A stretch of 64,000 bases of DNA from Typha latifolia (taxonomy: Eukaryota; Streptophyta; Magnoliopsida; Poales; Typhaceae), in contig CM034099.1 of the NCBI GenBank assembly GCA_019914945.1, positions 2,232,001-2,296,000 of the forward strand, read 5' to 3'. The position numbers were made by a program, and so were the translations under genes. Shown piece after piece: positions 21,918 through 35,269 of the stretch. How positions within the stretch are numbered: position 1 is the first letter of the stretch; every line of letters starts with the position of its first letter. A model generated the notes under the pieces. It saw only the letters and a program-made list of their open reading frames with translations. It had not been told where the DNA came from and did not search any database.

Positions 21918-24281
21918 TTGTCTACTATCTTCACATCTTCGCTCCACAAACTTCATATCCTTTTAAAGATTCATCTGAACCTTGAAAGGTAACCTTGCAT
22001 GCAATTTCATTCCAGAGAGACACTGTCTAATCTTTTCAAACTTAAAAGGTCCTTTATTAAGTTTCTATAATGCCATTTCGTCATAATGTCTGTCCATAGA
22101 TCATTAATTGTATTTAGAAGCCTTCATCACCTTTTTGCCAAAAGATGCAGTATTCAAGAATTAGCTATCTATAATCCTAGGTTACCAAACTCTTTTCTTC
22201 ACTTAAATTGCTTTTCTCGTAATAAGATTGTCTTCCTTAACAATTCAATTTCTAAACCAAGTTCATCCTATGTCTTGTTTCAACATTCTCTACCCAAAAC
22301 ACTACTTGCAGCAATTTAGGTATTTGATCTCTCCCATCTTCCTTCTCTCTCCATGTTTGTGTCTACACCACCTTTAAAAACCTTCATTCACCCCACTTTT
22401 TCTTTGTTTCTCTTGTTGTAACAAGACCACCCTACAGCCACAACCCTATAGCAATTCCTTCCTTTGCCATGTCTCTCGTCCTCCCTCTGCCTTCCCTACT
22501 TAAACCCTTGAGCAAGAGTAGAATCAAAGTCAAAAAGGCCTGATATTAGGATCAGCATTAAAAAAAAGGGCCCGATCGGGATCATTTATGAGGTCTTGCT
22601 AGAGATTCATAGAGATGAATCAAGGACACAGGAACAAATAGGTAAAAGAAGTTCAGGTCACAAGATTTAAAATGAATTGCAATTGATTTAGTAATTGAAG
22701 GCCAAGAATAACAGATTAAAGAGGATCATAGGCATGAATCAAATATGACAAAAATAGTAACAAATTAATATAGAGCAGACATAATTAGGTTAATGATTTG
22801 ACGGATCCAGATTACAGAGTTAGAACTTGATGTGATGAATGTAAAAAACACTGAATAAGCAGAAAGATATAAAACAGAAAAAAATAGCCTATACCGAATT
22901 CACCAAGGTTTACATAACAATCCTATAGTTAAAGATGTAGTTCAGATCAGATTGATGTCAAAAACTGATCCTCGATACAAGATTAAAAAAAAAGACCATA
23001 TTTGAATAGCCTAATAAAAGATACTTTCCTTAAAAGGAATATCTTTGATCATTTCATCAGGATTCAAAAGTCAGGCTAGAAGTTTGTCTATTTCCAAAAT
23101 TAAAGCTTCGATCTAAAAAGATGTCCTATTTCAAGGGAATGTCCAAAGAAAAATGACCGAAGACTTGGCCATGAACATGTAGTGCATACACATATATTGA
23201 GCTTCCAAAAGTTCAGTGAATGAACAAATTCATGTTCAATGTCTAGAAAGATCTTTGGTCGCCAACGAGAAAAAAAATCACAAGACAAATAATAGATCAA
23301 AGTATCAAACTAGAAGAACATCAAACAAGATAAATACCCAGATCTCAATTGATATGAGCAAGTTATCCAATGGATTAAATACTCAATGATCAGAATTAAT
23401 TTCATACAGAAATAATAGTCATGATATGAATCTTTTCAATTCCTCCACATCCCTTTAGCCATTTCAGATCTCCTGATCAGAACAAAAGGGTTGAATCATT
23501 TTCTTACCATCCATGACATGATTACTTGATTCTTGATTCATCCTTGTAGTCTAGTTAGATGGAAGAGCAAATGAACGATTGTCAATTCTTCTTCAATGAA
23601 AAAGATCAGCTCTTTTCTAAGTTCTCTGCTGAAACTATACATTATACCACATCCCCCATCAAGCAATAGTATCACTAGTTTGTTTCTCCACTTCCAGCAT
23701 ATCTTTCCCATCCTTCATGAAACAAAATATGATTCTCCTATTCCTCCCAATAGTAACTTTATACAAATATTTTCTGCTCAAATCTCTTGGTAGTTATATC
23801 AATTCTTCACCTTAACCTCCACTTTATCTTCTTCCTGTAAATTGTTCTCAGTTGGACCTCACCCAATCCCAATGTTAACTATTCTTATTTTATTTCTATC
23901 CTCTTGCATTTGTCAAACTTTCTCCATGCAATGACTCATTCTTGTTTCATGTTCCCATCTTCTTTACACAATCCAGCACCACTGTGTTAACTTTCTCCCA
24001 TAACATAAGTTTTTTAATCCAACTATTAATAGAATTATTCCCAACAAATATGTCACACCTTTATCTTCAACATCTATAATCTCGGATGCCCCACTCATAT
24101 TCTACCCCTTCAATTAGAATTTTCAGAGGCCAGACCTTATATATTCCTTTTTTCCCAAATCACATTTATCCCTGCCCCTCCACTTACCTCCTTAGCGACA
24201 AAAACAGCAGTAAATTTTTCCTCTTCTAATTTTTCATCCATAAAAATCCTTTACTTCAACTGGTATTGCCTATTCTCCCAT
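21918..24281. repeat. Tandem repeat unit 1 (longest copy)
   Basis: Landmarks in order: 'cacatcttcgctccaca' (21,930), 'tgtccatagatcattaatt' (22,090), 'cttgttgtaacaaga' (22,410), 'ttgcaattgatttagtaatt' (22,678), 'gcagaaagatataaaa' (22,859), 'tttgtttctccacttcca' (23,678) and 'cttcaacatctataatctc' (24,064). The same order recurs in units 2 and 3. Minus-strand fragments look like decayed coding sequence, but there is no intact gene. Confidence 0.65.
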
Positions 24282-25749
24282 ACGTCTGCTACTCACATCT
24301 TCGCTCCACAATAATTCACTTCATGTCCCTTTAAAAATACATATAACTTTGAAAAGTAACCTTCACACAGTATTTCATTCCAAAGAGACTCTGTCTTATC
24401 TTTTTGGAATTAAAGGTCCTCTTTTAAATTTCTATAACACCATTTTGTCATAATGTTTGTCCATAGCTCATTAATTGAGTTTAGAAGCCTTCATCACCTT
24501 TTTCCCAAAAAGTGCAGTAGTAAAGAATTAGCTATCTATAATCCTAGGCTACCAATCTCTTTTCTTCAGCGAAATCGCTATTCTCGTAATAAGAATATCC
24601 GCCTTATCGATTCAATTTCTAGTCCAAGTTTATCCTGGGCCTCCTTTCCACATTCTCTACCCAAAATACAATTTGCAGTAATTTAGGGATTTGATCTCTT
24701 CCGTCTTCCTTTTCTCTCCTTAATTTTTGTCTACACCATATTTAGAACCCTTTCACTCGCCCTTCTTTTTCTCTGTCTCTCTTGTTGTAACAAGAGCACC
24801 CCACAGTCACAACCTTATTCAATTCCTTCCTTTGCCATATCTCTCTTCCTCTCTCTACCTTCCCAACTTAAACCCTGTAGCTAGAGTAGAATTATAGTAA
24901 AAAAAAAGGCCTGGTATAAGGATCAGCATAACAAAAAGGCATGATTGGGATCATTTATGAGGTCCTGCTACAGATTTGTTGAGATGAAGCAAGGATACAG
25001 TAACAAATAGGTAAAAGAAGTTCAGGTCACAAGATTTAAAATTGAATTGCAATTGATTTAGTAATTGAAGACCAAGAACAACAGATTAAAGAGAATCATA
25101 GTCATGAATCAAATATTACACCGCATCCCGTATCAAGCGATTGTATCACTAATTTGTTTCTCCACTTCCAGCATGTTTTTCCTCCTTCACGAACAAAATA
25201 CAATTTCTCCTATTCCACCCAATAGTAACTTTATAAAAATATTTTCTGCTCAAATCTCTTGTTAGCTATATTAATTCACCTCACCTCCACTTAATCTTCT
25301 TCCTGTAAATTGTTCTCAGTTGTACCTCACCCAATCCCAATGTTAACTATTCTTATTGTATTTCTTTCCTCTTGGATTTTGTCAAACTTTCTCCATACAG
25401 TAACTCATTCTTGTTTCATGTTCCCATCATTTTTACACATTCCATCACCACTGTGTTAACTTTCTCCCATAACATAAGTTTTTTTATCCATCTATTAATA
25501 GAACTATTCCCAACAAATATCTCACACCTTTGATAGTATCTTCGACATCTATAATCTCGGATGCCACACTGATATTCTACCCCTTCAATTAATATTTTCA
25601 GAGAGATCACACCTTATATATTCCTTTCTTCTCAGATCACATTTATCCCTGGCCCTCTTCACATACCTCCATTGTGATAAAAATTGCAGTAAATCTTTCC
25701 ACTTCTTCTAATTTTTCATACCTAAACATCCTGGTATTGCCTATCATTC
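24282..25749. repeat. Tandem repeat unit 2 (internally deleted)
   Basis: It starts 'ctgctactcacatcttcgct' and follows unit 1 in order. The step from 'gaattgcaattgatttag' (25,038) to 'tttgtttctccacttcca' (25,155) takes about 115 bp here and about 1 kb in unit 1, so roughly 0.9 kb is missing. It ends with the same 'tggtattgcctat' junction as the other copies. Confidence 0.65.
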
Positions 25750-26780
25750 CATATGTCTGCTACTCCCACATATTCGCTCCACAATAATTCACTTCATGTC
25801 CTTTTAAAAACTCATCTCCGATCCCTAATTTCTTTCTACATATAACCTTAAAAATTAACCTTGCACATAGTATTTCATTCCAGAGAGACACTCTGTCTGA
25901 TCTTTTCAGACTGTCCTCTTTTAAATTTCTGTAACACCACTTCGTCATAAAGTTTGTCCATAGCTTATTAATTGAATCTAGAACACTTCTTGACTTCATC
26001 ACCTTTTGCCCAAAGGTGCAATATTCACAAACTGGCTATCTATAATCCTGGGCTACCAAACTCTTTTCTTCACTGAAATTGCTTTCCTCATAATAAGAAT
26101 GTCCGCCTTATCGATTCAATTTCTAATCCAAGTTTATCCTAGGCCTCCTTTCAACATTCTCTACCCAAAATACAATTTCCAGCAATTGCAGGGATTTGAT
26201 CTCTTCCATCTTCCTTCTCTCTTCTTGTTTATGTCCACAGCACTTTTAAAATCCTTCACTCACCCCCCTTTTCTGTCTCTCTTGTTGTAACAAGACCACC
26301 CCATAAGTTACAACCTTTAGCAATTCCTTCCTTTGCCATATCTCTCTTCCTCCCTCTACCTTCCCTACTTAAACCCTTGAGGTAGAGTAGAATCAAACTC
26401 AAAAAGACCTGATTTAGGGATCAGCATAACAGAAGGGCATGATCGAGATCATTTATGAGGTCTTGCTACAGATTCGTTGAGGTGAATCAAGGATACTGGA
26501 ACAAATAGGTAAACAAAAGCTCAGGTCACGAGATTTAAATAGAATTGCAATTGATTTAGTAATTTTAATGCAAAGAATTATAGATTAAGGAGGATACAGT
26601 CATGAATCAAATATGACAAAAATAGTAACAAACTAGTTTAGAGAAGACATAATTAGGTAATGATTTGATAGATCCAGATTACCAAAGTTAGTGCTTGAAG
26701 TGATGAATGTGATAAATCACTGAGTGGGCAGAAAGATATAAACCAGAAAATAATAGCCAATATCTAATTTGCCATGGTTT
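25750..26780. repeat. Tandem repeat unit 3 (3' truncated)
   Basis: It begins 'tgtctgctactcccacat' and has the landmarks at 25,946, 26,281, 26,459, 26,531 and 26,731 in the same order as unit 1, then loses similarity near 26,780. A minus-strand frame at 25760-26002 (80 residues) is the best preserved of the coding-like fragments, but it has no recognised domain. Confidence 0.6.
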
Positions 26781-27539
26781 AGAACGAATCAGTTTGCTTC
26801 AAATATAGATTCTTAAATTCCTAAAAGGATTTCATCAATGATTATTATGCATCATTGGCAATTTCCCACAATTTTCATGTTCCACAACAAAAATGGAAAG
26901 AACTTTAAGAAAGAGAAGTTAGGAGAATGAAAGAAGAGAGAAAAAAAAAAGATAAAATAGTAAAGAATATAACTGGAGAGGAGATGAGAACTGATAAATT
27001 GAGATATTTAATAGTTAGATAGGTTTCTTTGAAGGAAACTCTTGATTATTTCGGACTGGTTGACAGAATCATATAACTATTGGATAATTTTCAAAATTCC
27101 ACTGTGAAGGAAATCTAATACATGAGTCAGAAAAATTTTCTCAATCATTACATATGTTCAAATGTTCTCCTCATAAATGTTCAAGATAGAAAACTAACTG
27201 GAAGTAAACAATGTTCGTTCAATTCAAAACTACATCATGCATCAATAAGGAACCACACAACAAGATTCCTAATCCAATCAGAAACAATCGGAACATTAAT
27301 TCCTCCGAATATTTCGTGCTCAACATCGCCCTACTCCCGTGAGATGGCAAACCACACGTCCACTCAAACAAGAACAAACCAGAACCAAGAACCAAAATCA
27401 AAATTTTGACATAATGAAATAGAATTTCACATCATAAACGGCAACACCAATGAAACTGTAACCAATCAAAATTGTGACATAACGAAACAGAATTGCACAT
27501 CATCAACTACATCACGGAAGAAGAATTAGATTGTCGAAT
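26781..27539. other. AT-rich intergenic DNA
   Basis: Short A-rich and GA-rich tracts. A near-duplicate 'aatcaaaattgtgacataac' / 'aatcaaaattttgacataat' occurs near 27,467 and 27,393. No gene is recognised. Confidence 0.5.
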
Positions 27540-27900
27540 AGAGTCAAGAACATGATATCTGAGACGAACCTGGAAAGCAACGCAAAACCTCGATCTCGAA
27601 GAGCCTAGAGATTACGAGGAAACCATCCTGAGAGAGCAGCAACGCAACGCAAACCCTCGATCTCGTTGCAAGATAACGAGAACGGAGTTTGCATTGTCTT
27701 GCTCGCTCCTCTTCTGGATCGACTCCAAGATTGCATCCTCGGATCAAAGATCAAGAAAACCCTAGAGGAGGGAGGATAGAGAAGAAGGAGAACATCTGGA
27801 GACGATCAAGAAACCAAGACGGAAAAGAGAGGAGGACGATCTAGAAACTACGAGGAGACGAGAGGGAAGGGAGGAGTTATTCCTACACAAGTCGTAAAAT
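27540..27900 (-). other. Possible 5' end of a transcript, gene not identified
   Basis: Read on the minus strand, this stretch starts pyrimidine-rich (27,900 down to 27,780), passes through CCTCCTCTAGGGTTTTCTTG (a common plant 5' leader feature), then shows more GC-rich sequence. A 67-residue frame at 27544-27747 (CNLGVDPEEERARQCKL) has no known domain. No downstream exons could be recognised, so it may be a leader of a non-coding or decayed gene. Confidence 0.25.
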
Positions 27901-29059
27901 TATGCGACCGTTGGGGCTTTGGAGTTTGTTTATGCGATTGCACGCGACATTTACGAGGATCCAACGCTGACGATTACGCACGGTGCATCGCTTAAACTTT
28001 TTTTCAGAAACTTTATGAAAGACACCCTATATTTACGTTTATTATTATTCACACCCTAAAATTTGTATTTTTTATCTTTCACACCCTACCATATAATTAT
28101 CATTATTAAACCCCTAAATTTAACCAGCCAAGTTTGTTTTGACCAAATTAGTCTTCCACTAGACTTAATATAAAAAGGGTCTTATTTTCGCCAACCAGAT
28201 ATGTTATTAATTTGACAGTAAAATACTAATAAGTTCAACGTCTTCTTATCCTATCACTGATGTTGTATGCCTGTTATATCATTATATGCAGCAAACTAAT
28301 ACCACAAAAAGAACTAAAGCAGAGTTAGTTAGGCATGTGAAATAGACATTGATCACATCATTGTTTATGTGAAATAGATGTTGATCTGATGAGCAGTTTA
28401 TTTGACTATATATAAATGATCTCTTGTCTAAGTGAATTTAGAGGGAAATGGCTACACATAAACCATTAATTTTATTAGTGTTTCATGTAAATTAGATGCT
28501 GATTAGATAGGTTGCTTATAAGTACACACACACCCTTGTCATAATGAACCGATGTCACAAAAACAAGCTTTTCTTGGTATTAAATCTGGAGTGATCCATT
28601 TCAGTAAATAAAGCTTGGAGGAGGCCCATTTTGATCGAAAACTCATTGTTGAGCAACAAAGTTAAGGTATACTGAGCGCATGAACAAAAGACAGGAAAAG
28701 AAAGACAAACAACTTAAATAGTCCAAGTACAATGAGCACCTGACAGGATGGCTACATTGCTTTCCATTTATAAAGGTCGAAAGTGGTCATGGAGTCTGTT
28801 GCCAAAGCCAGAGATTTCTTTCCTCAGAATCCAGTTAGCTAGAATAAAGATGGAAGAGGAAAATTTAACTATAAAAGGCTAATTTTACATCATACAATCT
28901 TCAACAACATCAAGAGGATAATAGAAGAGGACTAATGGGAACAAACAAAAGCCTAGAAACTTACAACATCATATAAAGCAACTATTTTCCTGGTTAACCT
29001 ATTGATGTGCTTATCTGAAACAAATATCCAGTCTTAGCAAGGTTGTGGCACTCGAACTC
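27901..29059. other. Intergenic DNA downstream of the OBERON-like gene
   Basis: AT-rich, with 'acaccctaaa'-type motifs near 28,020-28,110 that resemble 3,950-4,020 and may belong to a short dispersed element. No coding sequence is seen. The 3' UTR of the minus-strand gene should lie at its right end. Confidence 0.5.
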
Positions 29060-30014
29060 CTATTGTGAACTGAAATTTCGTTTTGTAGCCTCCATTTTCA
29101 ATAATAGATCTTTGATATCAGCTTCCATCCTTATTTTCATATTAAAATACTCGCGGTGTGCCCTTTCAACTACTTGCAGCTCTTCAAGCCTTTTTTTCCG
29201 CCTCTCCTCTGCCTCACCTAGTTGAAGCTTAGCAACTCGACTAGCATAATCTTCATCAATACTCATGCTCTTCGCTAGCACAATACGCTTTAAACCTTCA
29301 GCTTCTCTTCTTGCATCATCAGCACGTTCTTGGTACATCTTTGCTTCAGCCTGCTTGAATTTTACCACACTATCCAGTTCATCAGCAACTGGCTTCTTTT
29401 CAAGATTTGCTTGCAATTCAGGATTACCAATTTTACTAACTACTAGCTTGCATTCCATGCTTGAAAGGACTCCTGCATTTTCCAGATTAGAGACTTTCTC
29501 AGAGGGAACAGACGGCAGCCATGTCTCCTCTTTGCTTGAACAGGGTATCCCATTGATTCCTTCAGCAGCAGTTTTTGATGGCTCCTTCATGTGCACTAAG
29601 GAAGGACTAGCGCTGAGATTTGATTCACTATCTGAAATATGAAGGACAAATAATGTAATGCTTGCTGGAAAAACACCAATTTCAAAATGCAGCAATGTAG
29701 TAGTGCACATTACTAAAGATACAAAACGTTTAGCATACATAGTTTCATTGGCATAAGAAAGGCTCTTCATATCATAAGGATCACAAATTTTAAACTATAT
29801 TTTAAATGATAAAAAATGAAGGCCGAGATGTCAGATATCACGGAGAACTAGTTCAGTTACTGTGCTAAATTACGTTGTTATGGTCTTTCTTTTATCTGGC
29901 ACTTCGTTCATAGAGTTTATATGGCAGAAAAATCTTCGAGGCTATGACAATTGGACAAGAAAAGTTGCCATTTGAAACTTTGACTTTGAACTTTAAAATA
30001 GATTTAATTTCTCA

Positions 30015-30065
<51 letters not shown>

Positions 30066-33000
30066 CAACACATATATATATAGATATAGATATATATAAT
30101 GGGTGTATGTGATACATCTTTACATACTCACTATTGTGCAATACGTTTTTCCAAATCTGAAATCCAAGTTACATCTCCTGATAGTGCTGGTAAACAACAA
30201 TGAGAACAATCTAGAACCTTTGAGTAACATTTTTTTTTCACAATCCTAATAAAGAACAGACTTACTAGGTAGGCATGTCAAAGAAGATGGAGAAAACAGT
30301 GCATTGTTGCACCGTCAAACTCTGACAGACCCATAGCTTCACAATAACATTAGGAGTGAAGTATTCTGACAGATGGCAGCCCTCTGCATCTTTCTAATTG
30401 TCCACACTAAACTCATAAACTTAGAGAACTAATTTAAAATAATAAAAAAATGCAATAAAGTAATCAGGAAAACTTTGAGAGATGGATATTCATAGCTATG
30501 CATTAAAATTATTTCAGTATAACACAAGGTTCTAATTGACGAAGAAACAATAATATCAAAGCTCCAAAGGTGCAGTCAATAGACAGCAAACATATGCTGG
30601 CAAATTATTGTAGTGAAACTGAAAAATATATATGGTTTTGCATCATGGAAACTCATTGTTGGCAAATATCAGCTTGTTTATTTCTTCTTGATAATTAATT
30701 TCTTCTTGATAATCAATTTCTTCTTGATAATTCCCTTTTAATTGGCCAAACTAGAACAGGAATAAGCTCCCAGTTAAAACTCTAGAAAAGAATATCAATA
30801 TCTAAGGTTCTAAAATAATATGTTTAAGAGAATATAGTCCAAAATTATTGGAAAGCTGAGAATGCATTACTCATAAACTAAATTAAAAGAATTTAGGCAC
30901 ATGCTGATGTTTTGTTGCTTTCTTCTTTTTTCTTTTTATTCTCTGAACTCCCAGGATTAAAACATGCTTGGATTAAATAGTTAATTCGATTTTAATAACT
31001 TACTACTGTTTGAACCGAATTATTGGAAGCTGTTGGAAGTAAAATATGAAAACAAAAAAGAATTTTCTAATGTGTGGCAAAATTGATATCTTTAAGGTTC
31101 TCAATTTCTCTTGAAAGAAAGAAATAGATGACAAACATGAAAGGAAAGATAAAAGTAAGATAAAATAACAACTTCTCAAGTCAAAATTGAATGATTATTG
31201 AAAGTTTGATACTAAATTGATCTCAACTTGGTTCTTAAGTGCATAAGTGCATTTACTGTCTCATCTTATCAACTATATAGCTCTTCAAGAGAGCTATAAA
31301 ACAGGCCAATTCATGGACAGAAGTTGAGCAGAGTATGTGAAAAAGTTCAAATAAAATAGCATTTTCGTTCTTTTTGCATGAGATACATGTTTCTTCTCTA
31401 GGCCAATCTCATTTGTAGGAAAAAGAAACTCAAAGATACATCTGGCATTAGGTCAACTAATTAGTCCTTAAAAAGCGTTCAGAGAAAGCCTAGTCAGTCA
31501 TTAGCCAAAGAAAGATCTAGAAGGAACTTAATACTTTGAATTTACATTGCTCAAGTAGTATGCATGTCGCATGTCAAGTTTAGCACGTGTTCCTATCTTA
31601 GTCCATGTTACATCATATGAAAAGAAGCCTACACCAACCGAATTCATCTTTTCCTTAAATTTCTGCATAAAACACCTTTAGTATTTCCTAATATGTTTGC
31701 CATGGAAGTTGGCATATATCACATTTGCAAATGAAATTGAGCAACTTTAGTTTTAAGAACATTTTGGACAGGCTTTCAGTTCAATGTTCACATCCAATTT
31801 CCACATGTAAGATTCAGTGGAATTTACTTGAGTTGCATGCACATTTCCGTCCAAAGGTCAACACATACATTAAGAGTTTTATTTGGTATAGAGTAACTAG
31901 TAAAAACAAAAGAAAATAATGCTGGATAGGCATGTTAAGTACAAGATGTTAAAGGGGAAGAGGGACAGCAATCTTTAAACATGTCCAATCTTGATGTTTC
32001 ATTGAACACGAACATTTGTAGGACACACAGCGGATTAAAGTTAATGTAGAAACCTTATTGTTGTGTTTTCTTAGAGCACTGAGACATGATATTTCTTATG
32101 GTTAACCTACAAGATCTGCAAACTGAATGGGTCAACTTTTAGAATAGACATGATCCATAGCAATGAATTTTCTATGGTCTACTCTCATTCTACTGTTAGA
32201 CATCTAGAAAACTGCGCTAAAATTAATATCCACCAACATTGAGCTTGTAATCGAAACAGATGTCAGACATGCATATCAGTATACTGCCACAAAACCATAG
32301 CTTTGCCAACAAGAATGACAAAAGTTATTGATGTAGTGACAAAAGTCAAAATTTGATGTTTTCAATTGTCTAGAATATGAACATTTAGCATTGAATTGCC
32401 TTTTCGTGTCGAAGAATGGTAAATGATAATTCCTACACTTCATGTAGTGCATACTAAGTAGCTTACCAGATAGAAATGTCATTACAAACTTGACAACTTC
32501 AGAATGATTGGCTTTATCTTCCAATTTCACCAACATCTGATCAGCTATGTCTCGCAATCTTTTGCCCCTTGCATCATTACTGGAGGAAAAAATTCTTCTT
32601 ACATATTGAAGCTCCTTCAAAAGAGTTTCTGCTTTCCAATCTTTTGCACATGTTCTAAAGACATCCTTCACAAAACCAAACATCTCTGAGGGATGACCAC
32701 AAGCAGCACAGTGAAACTGCATTTCGTTAGCCCCATTTGCTACAGAACCACTTCCACCATTCCTAATCAGAGAAGTGCGCAAACCACAGTCTGTGTGGCA
32801 CCAATGAAGGCACACATCACAACCAACCCAACAACAAGTATTAAATGCCATGTCAAATTTGGAGCAGACAAGACACATGCATGCACTGCAGAAACCACTT
32901 TTCTTCGTGCAAACTTTGCATTCACAATCCTCCACAGGCAGCATACTCCGACAAGCCAGATTTCGGCACTTCAAGTTCAGAAAGATGTCGACCAAATCAG

Positions 33001-35269
33001 GGACTGAAATGCTATTAGATTTTCGGATGAAATCTGGAAGACTGGTTTTTATAGCCACCAGTATCTCTAGTAGAATCCGAGGACACTTGGTCATTGTTTC
33101 AGCAGTCAGGTCAGACCTCCTTTGAAGTACCTCCTGCAGTGCAGTTATATGTCTAATTTTATCTGCACTGGTGATCATTTCACAAAGGGTTTCCTTCAGA
33201 TATGCTACAGATTGCTCTGTCATTTCTTGAAGCATCCTACCCATTAAATGTAAAGGTTCTGAAACAATTTTGTAGACAATCCTTTCAATGACACCAGAAC
33301 CATTATGTACAAGCTGTTCTCCTTCCCGCTGCTCACTCATGAAAAGACTGCTGCTGCTTTTCTCTCTTGTGAGCTGCCTCTTATCCTTACTATGTAATCT
33401 AGAATGGTGAGAACCATGACTCTTTCTTGGGGATAACTGACTTGGAAGAGTAGACAGCCCTGGGAGGCCATTAAGCTTCCCTTCATGATGGCCATTCAAA
33501 GCATGAAGTGCTGCATTAGGTGACCCACTACCATTTTGCAGAACTCTCTGAAGGAGTGGGGCAGCTCCACCCTTCCGTTTAACTTCGTTTGAGGTCTGAG
33601 CATGCCATATGGTACCATTAGGAACGTGATCCATCTGCTGAAAGATTGGGCGGCTACCTACAGACTTCTCATTGTTGTCTAACGAGTTCTGAGTAAGAGA
33701 GCAACTAGGATTGTGAACAAATGGTTGAGAACTCGTGAATGATATGGATGTTGTGAACCCATCTGAATATGTTCGGAAGGAAGATGGAATAGACTGGATG
33801 CTCCTCGAATGTGTGGGAGAACCAGATTTTTGACTTTGGGATGCATGATCCTGCAAACTACCTGGTAAACTAAGAGAAAGATCAAGTCTCTCCATCTTGA
33901 GACCGTCATCTTCCTTCTTGCCAACAAGGTTCCCACCGCAGTGTGCTTTCTCAGCTTGGCAGATGTCAGTTCGGAATACCAACTCAAACCCCCTTCCACT
34001 GGTACCTTCCATGGCATCCTCAGCTTCCACAGAATCGTCTTCTCTTGAGAGCGCCAAAGCCAGACTCTTACCCTTGTCCTTGTCTTTCAGCTTCTCTGCC
34101 CCAAGCTTGAGATTCACATCCTCACATTTACTCTCTGCAACAAATTCCTTACTTGAGTCAAACAAATCAATCGCATCCTCTGGCTCAGCCTCTAGATCAA
34201 TTCCTTTTCCTTCGTTCTTCTCAACCTCAAGCCCTACACCTGTCTCTTCTTCCCTTCCAGATTCACTCTCTGCAATTCCATATTTGCCTTCTCCCTGATT
34301 CTTCTCCAAGTCCTTTTCGTTGGAATCAGAAATAGGATGTGGAATCTCTTTTTCTTCATTCTCAGCCGCACATTCTTCACCACTGTCTTTCGCTTCCTGG
34401 ACTTGAGGAGACAGACATAACTTCCCCTCCTGAGGCACGTCTTGCTTCTTTTCCGGAAATTCATCCTTTGCCAAACAATCAACATCAATACCCTTATCTT
34501 CACCTTCACCTTCTCCCTCGCTGCCAGTTTTTTCGTCTAATTTCTGAACTCCACTTACGTCATCTACCACAACATCCTCAATTTTGACTTCCTCCTCCCG
34601 AATTGGAACACCTACATCATCATTCTCGGATTTCTTTTCAGATTGCACGACTTCTTTCCTTTCCAGATTCGTTTCAGCTCGGCTGCTACATTCAGCATCT
34701 CTATCTTCATGATTTGTTTCTTTCTCAGCTACCGGATCCGGCTCGAGCTCCCCCTCCTCCATTTCGCTACTACTGCCGCTCTCTTTCCTCGGTTTGTCCA
34801 CCTTGGCGGCCGCCTCCGATCTCCGATTCCCGTCACCGCTGAGCGAATCCCTACTCCTCATCCCCCCTCCTCTGCTCACTGAGCCCGAGTCCTCACTCAC
34901 CACCACATCCTTGCTCGATCTCCGCCACGACGACCCACTGCTGCCTTCCCGCCTCGACCTATCGCGCTCCGACCGGAAACCCTTGGGGAACTCCCTCCGA
35001 AACCCAGAAAAGCTCTCCGAACGGTGCATCCGGTCGCTCCCGTAGACCCCCCTCGGCGACGAGGCGTCCCTGTACCGACAAAACCCCTTCCGCCGGTCAA
35101 ATCCATCTCCGTCGTGGTCGAATCGCTTCCTCAACGGCCTCACCGTCTCCCGGTCGTCATCAAGAGCCCGATCGTACGATGACGACTTTGAATAGAACCT
35201 CCGGTGCGACGAAGACGACGACCGCTCAGGCTCCTCGAGATCTTCGCCGTACGGCCTCGAACGCTTCAT
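29060..35269 (-). CDS. OBE4: OBERON3/4 (TITANIA)-type PHD-finger protein
   Basis: Two coding exons: 35269-32467 and 29631-29060, joined across a 2.8-kb intron (GTAAGC...TTTCAG, phase 1). The product is 1,124 residues, close to the roughly 1,160 of Arabidopsis OBE4. The start MKRSRPYGEDLEE was chosen over an ATG 7 codons upstream because family members begin MKR. Residues 1-200 are Ser/Arg-rich and 200-420 acidic. About 780-857 is the Cys/His-rich OBERON PHD finger (CECKVCTKK...CVCL-type pairs, HCAACGH), and 1028-1115 is the C-terminal coiled coil (AEAKMYQERADDARREAE...). By family knowledge these are nuclear PHD proteins needed for root and shoot meristem establishment. OBE3 and OBE4 are close paralogues, so the exact paralogue is not certain. 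Confidence 0.92.
30019..30057. repeat. (AC)n microsatellite in the OBERON-like intron
   Basis: An uninterrupted AC run of about 38 bp, followed to about 30,100 by imperfect TA/GATA repeats. Likely polymorphic. Confidence 0.9.
30681..30734. repeat. 18-bp minisatellite, three copies
   Basis: Three tandem copies of TTTCTTCTTGATAATTAA with one or two changes each, inside the large intron of the OBERON-like gene. Confidence 0.85.

Noticed and set aside
29265..29642. A 125-residue plus-strand frame
   Set aside because: Antisense shadow of the second exon of the OBERON-like gene.
33679..35106. Several open frames of 80-130 residues on both strands across the OBERON-like first exon
   Set aside because: They are other-frame shadows of the long exon, caused by its Ser/Arg- and Glu-rich codon bias. 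None has its own motifs.
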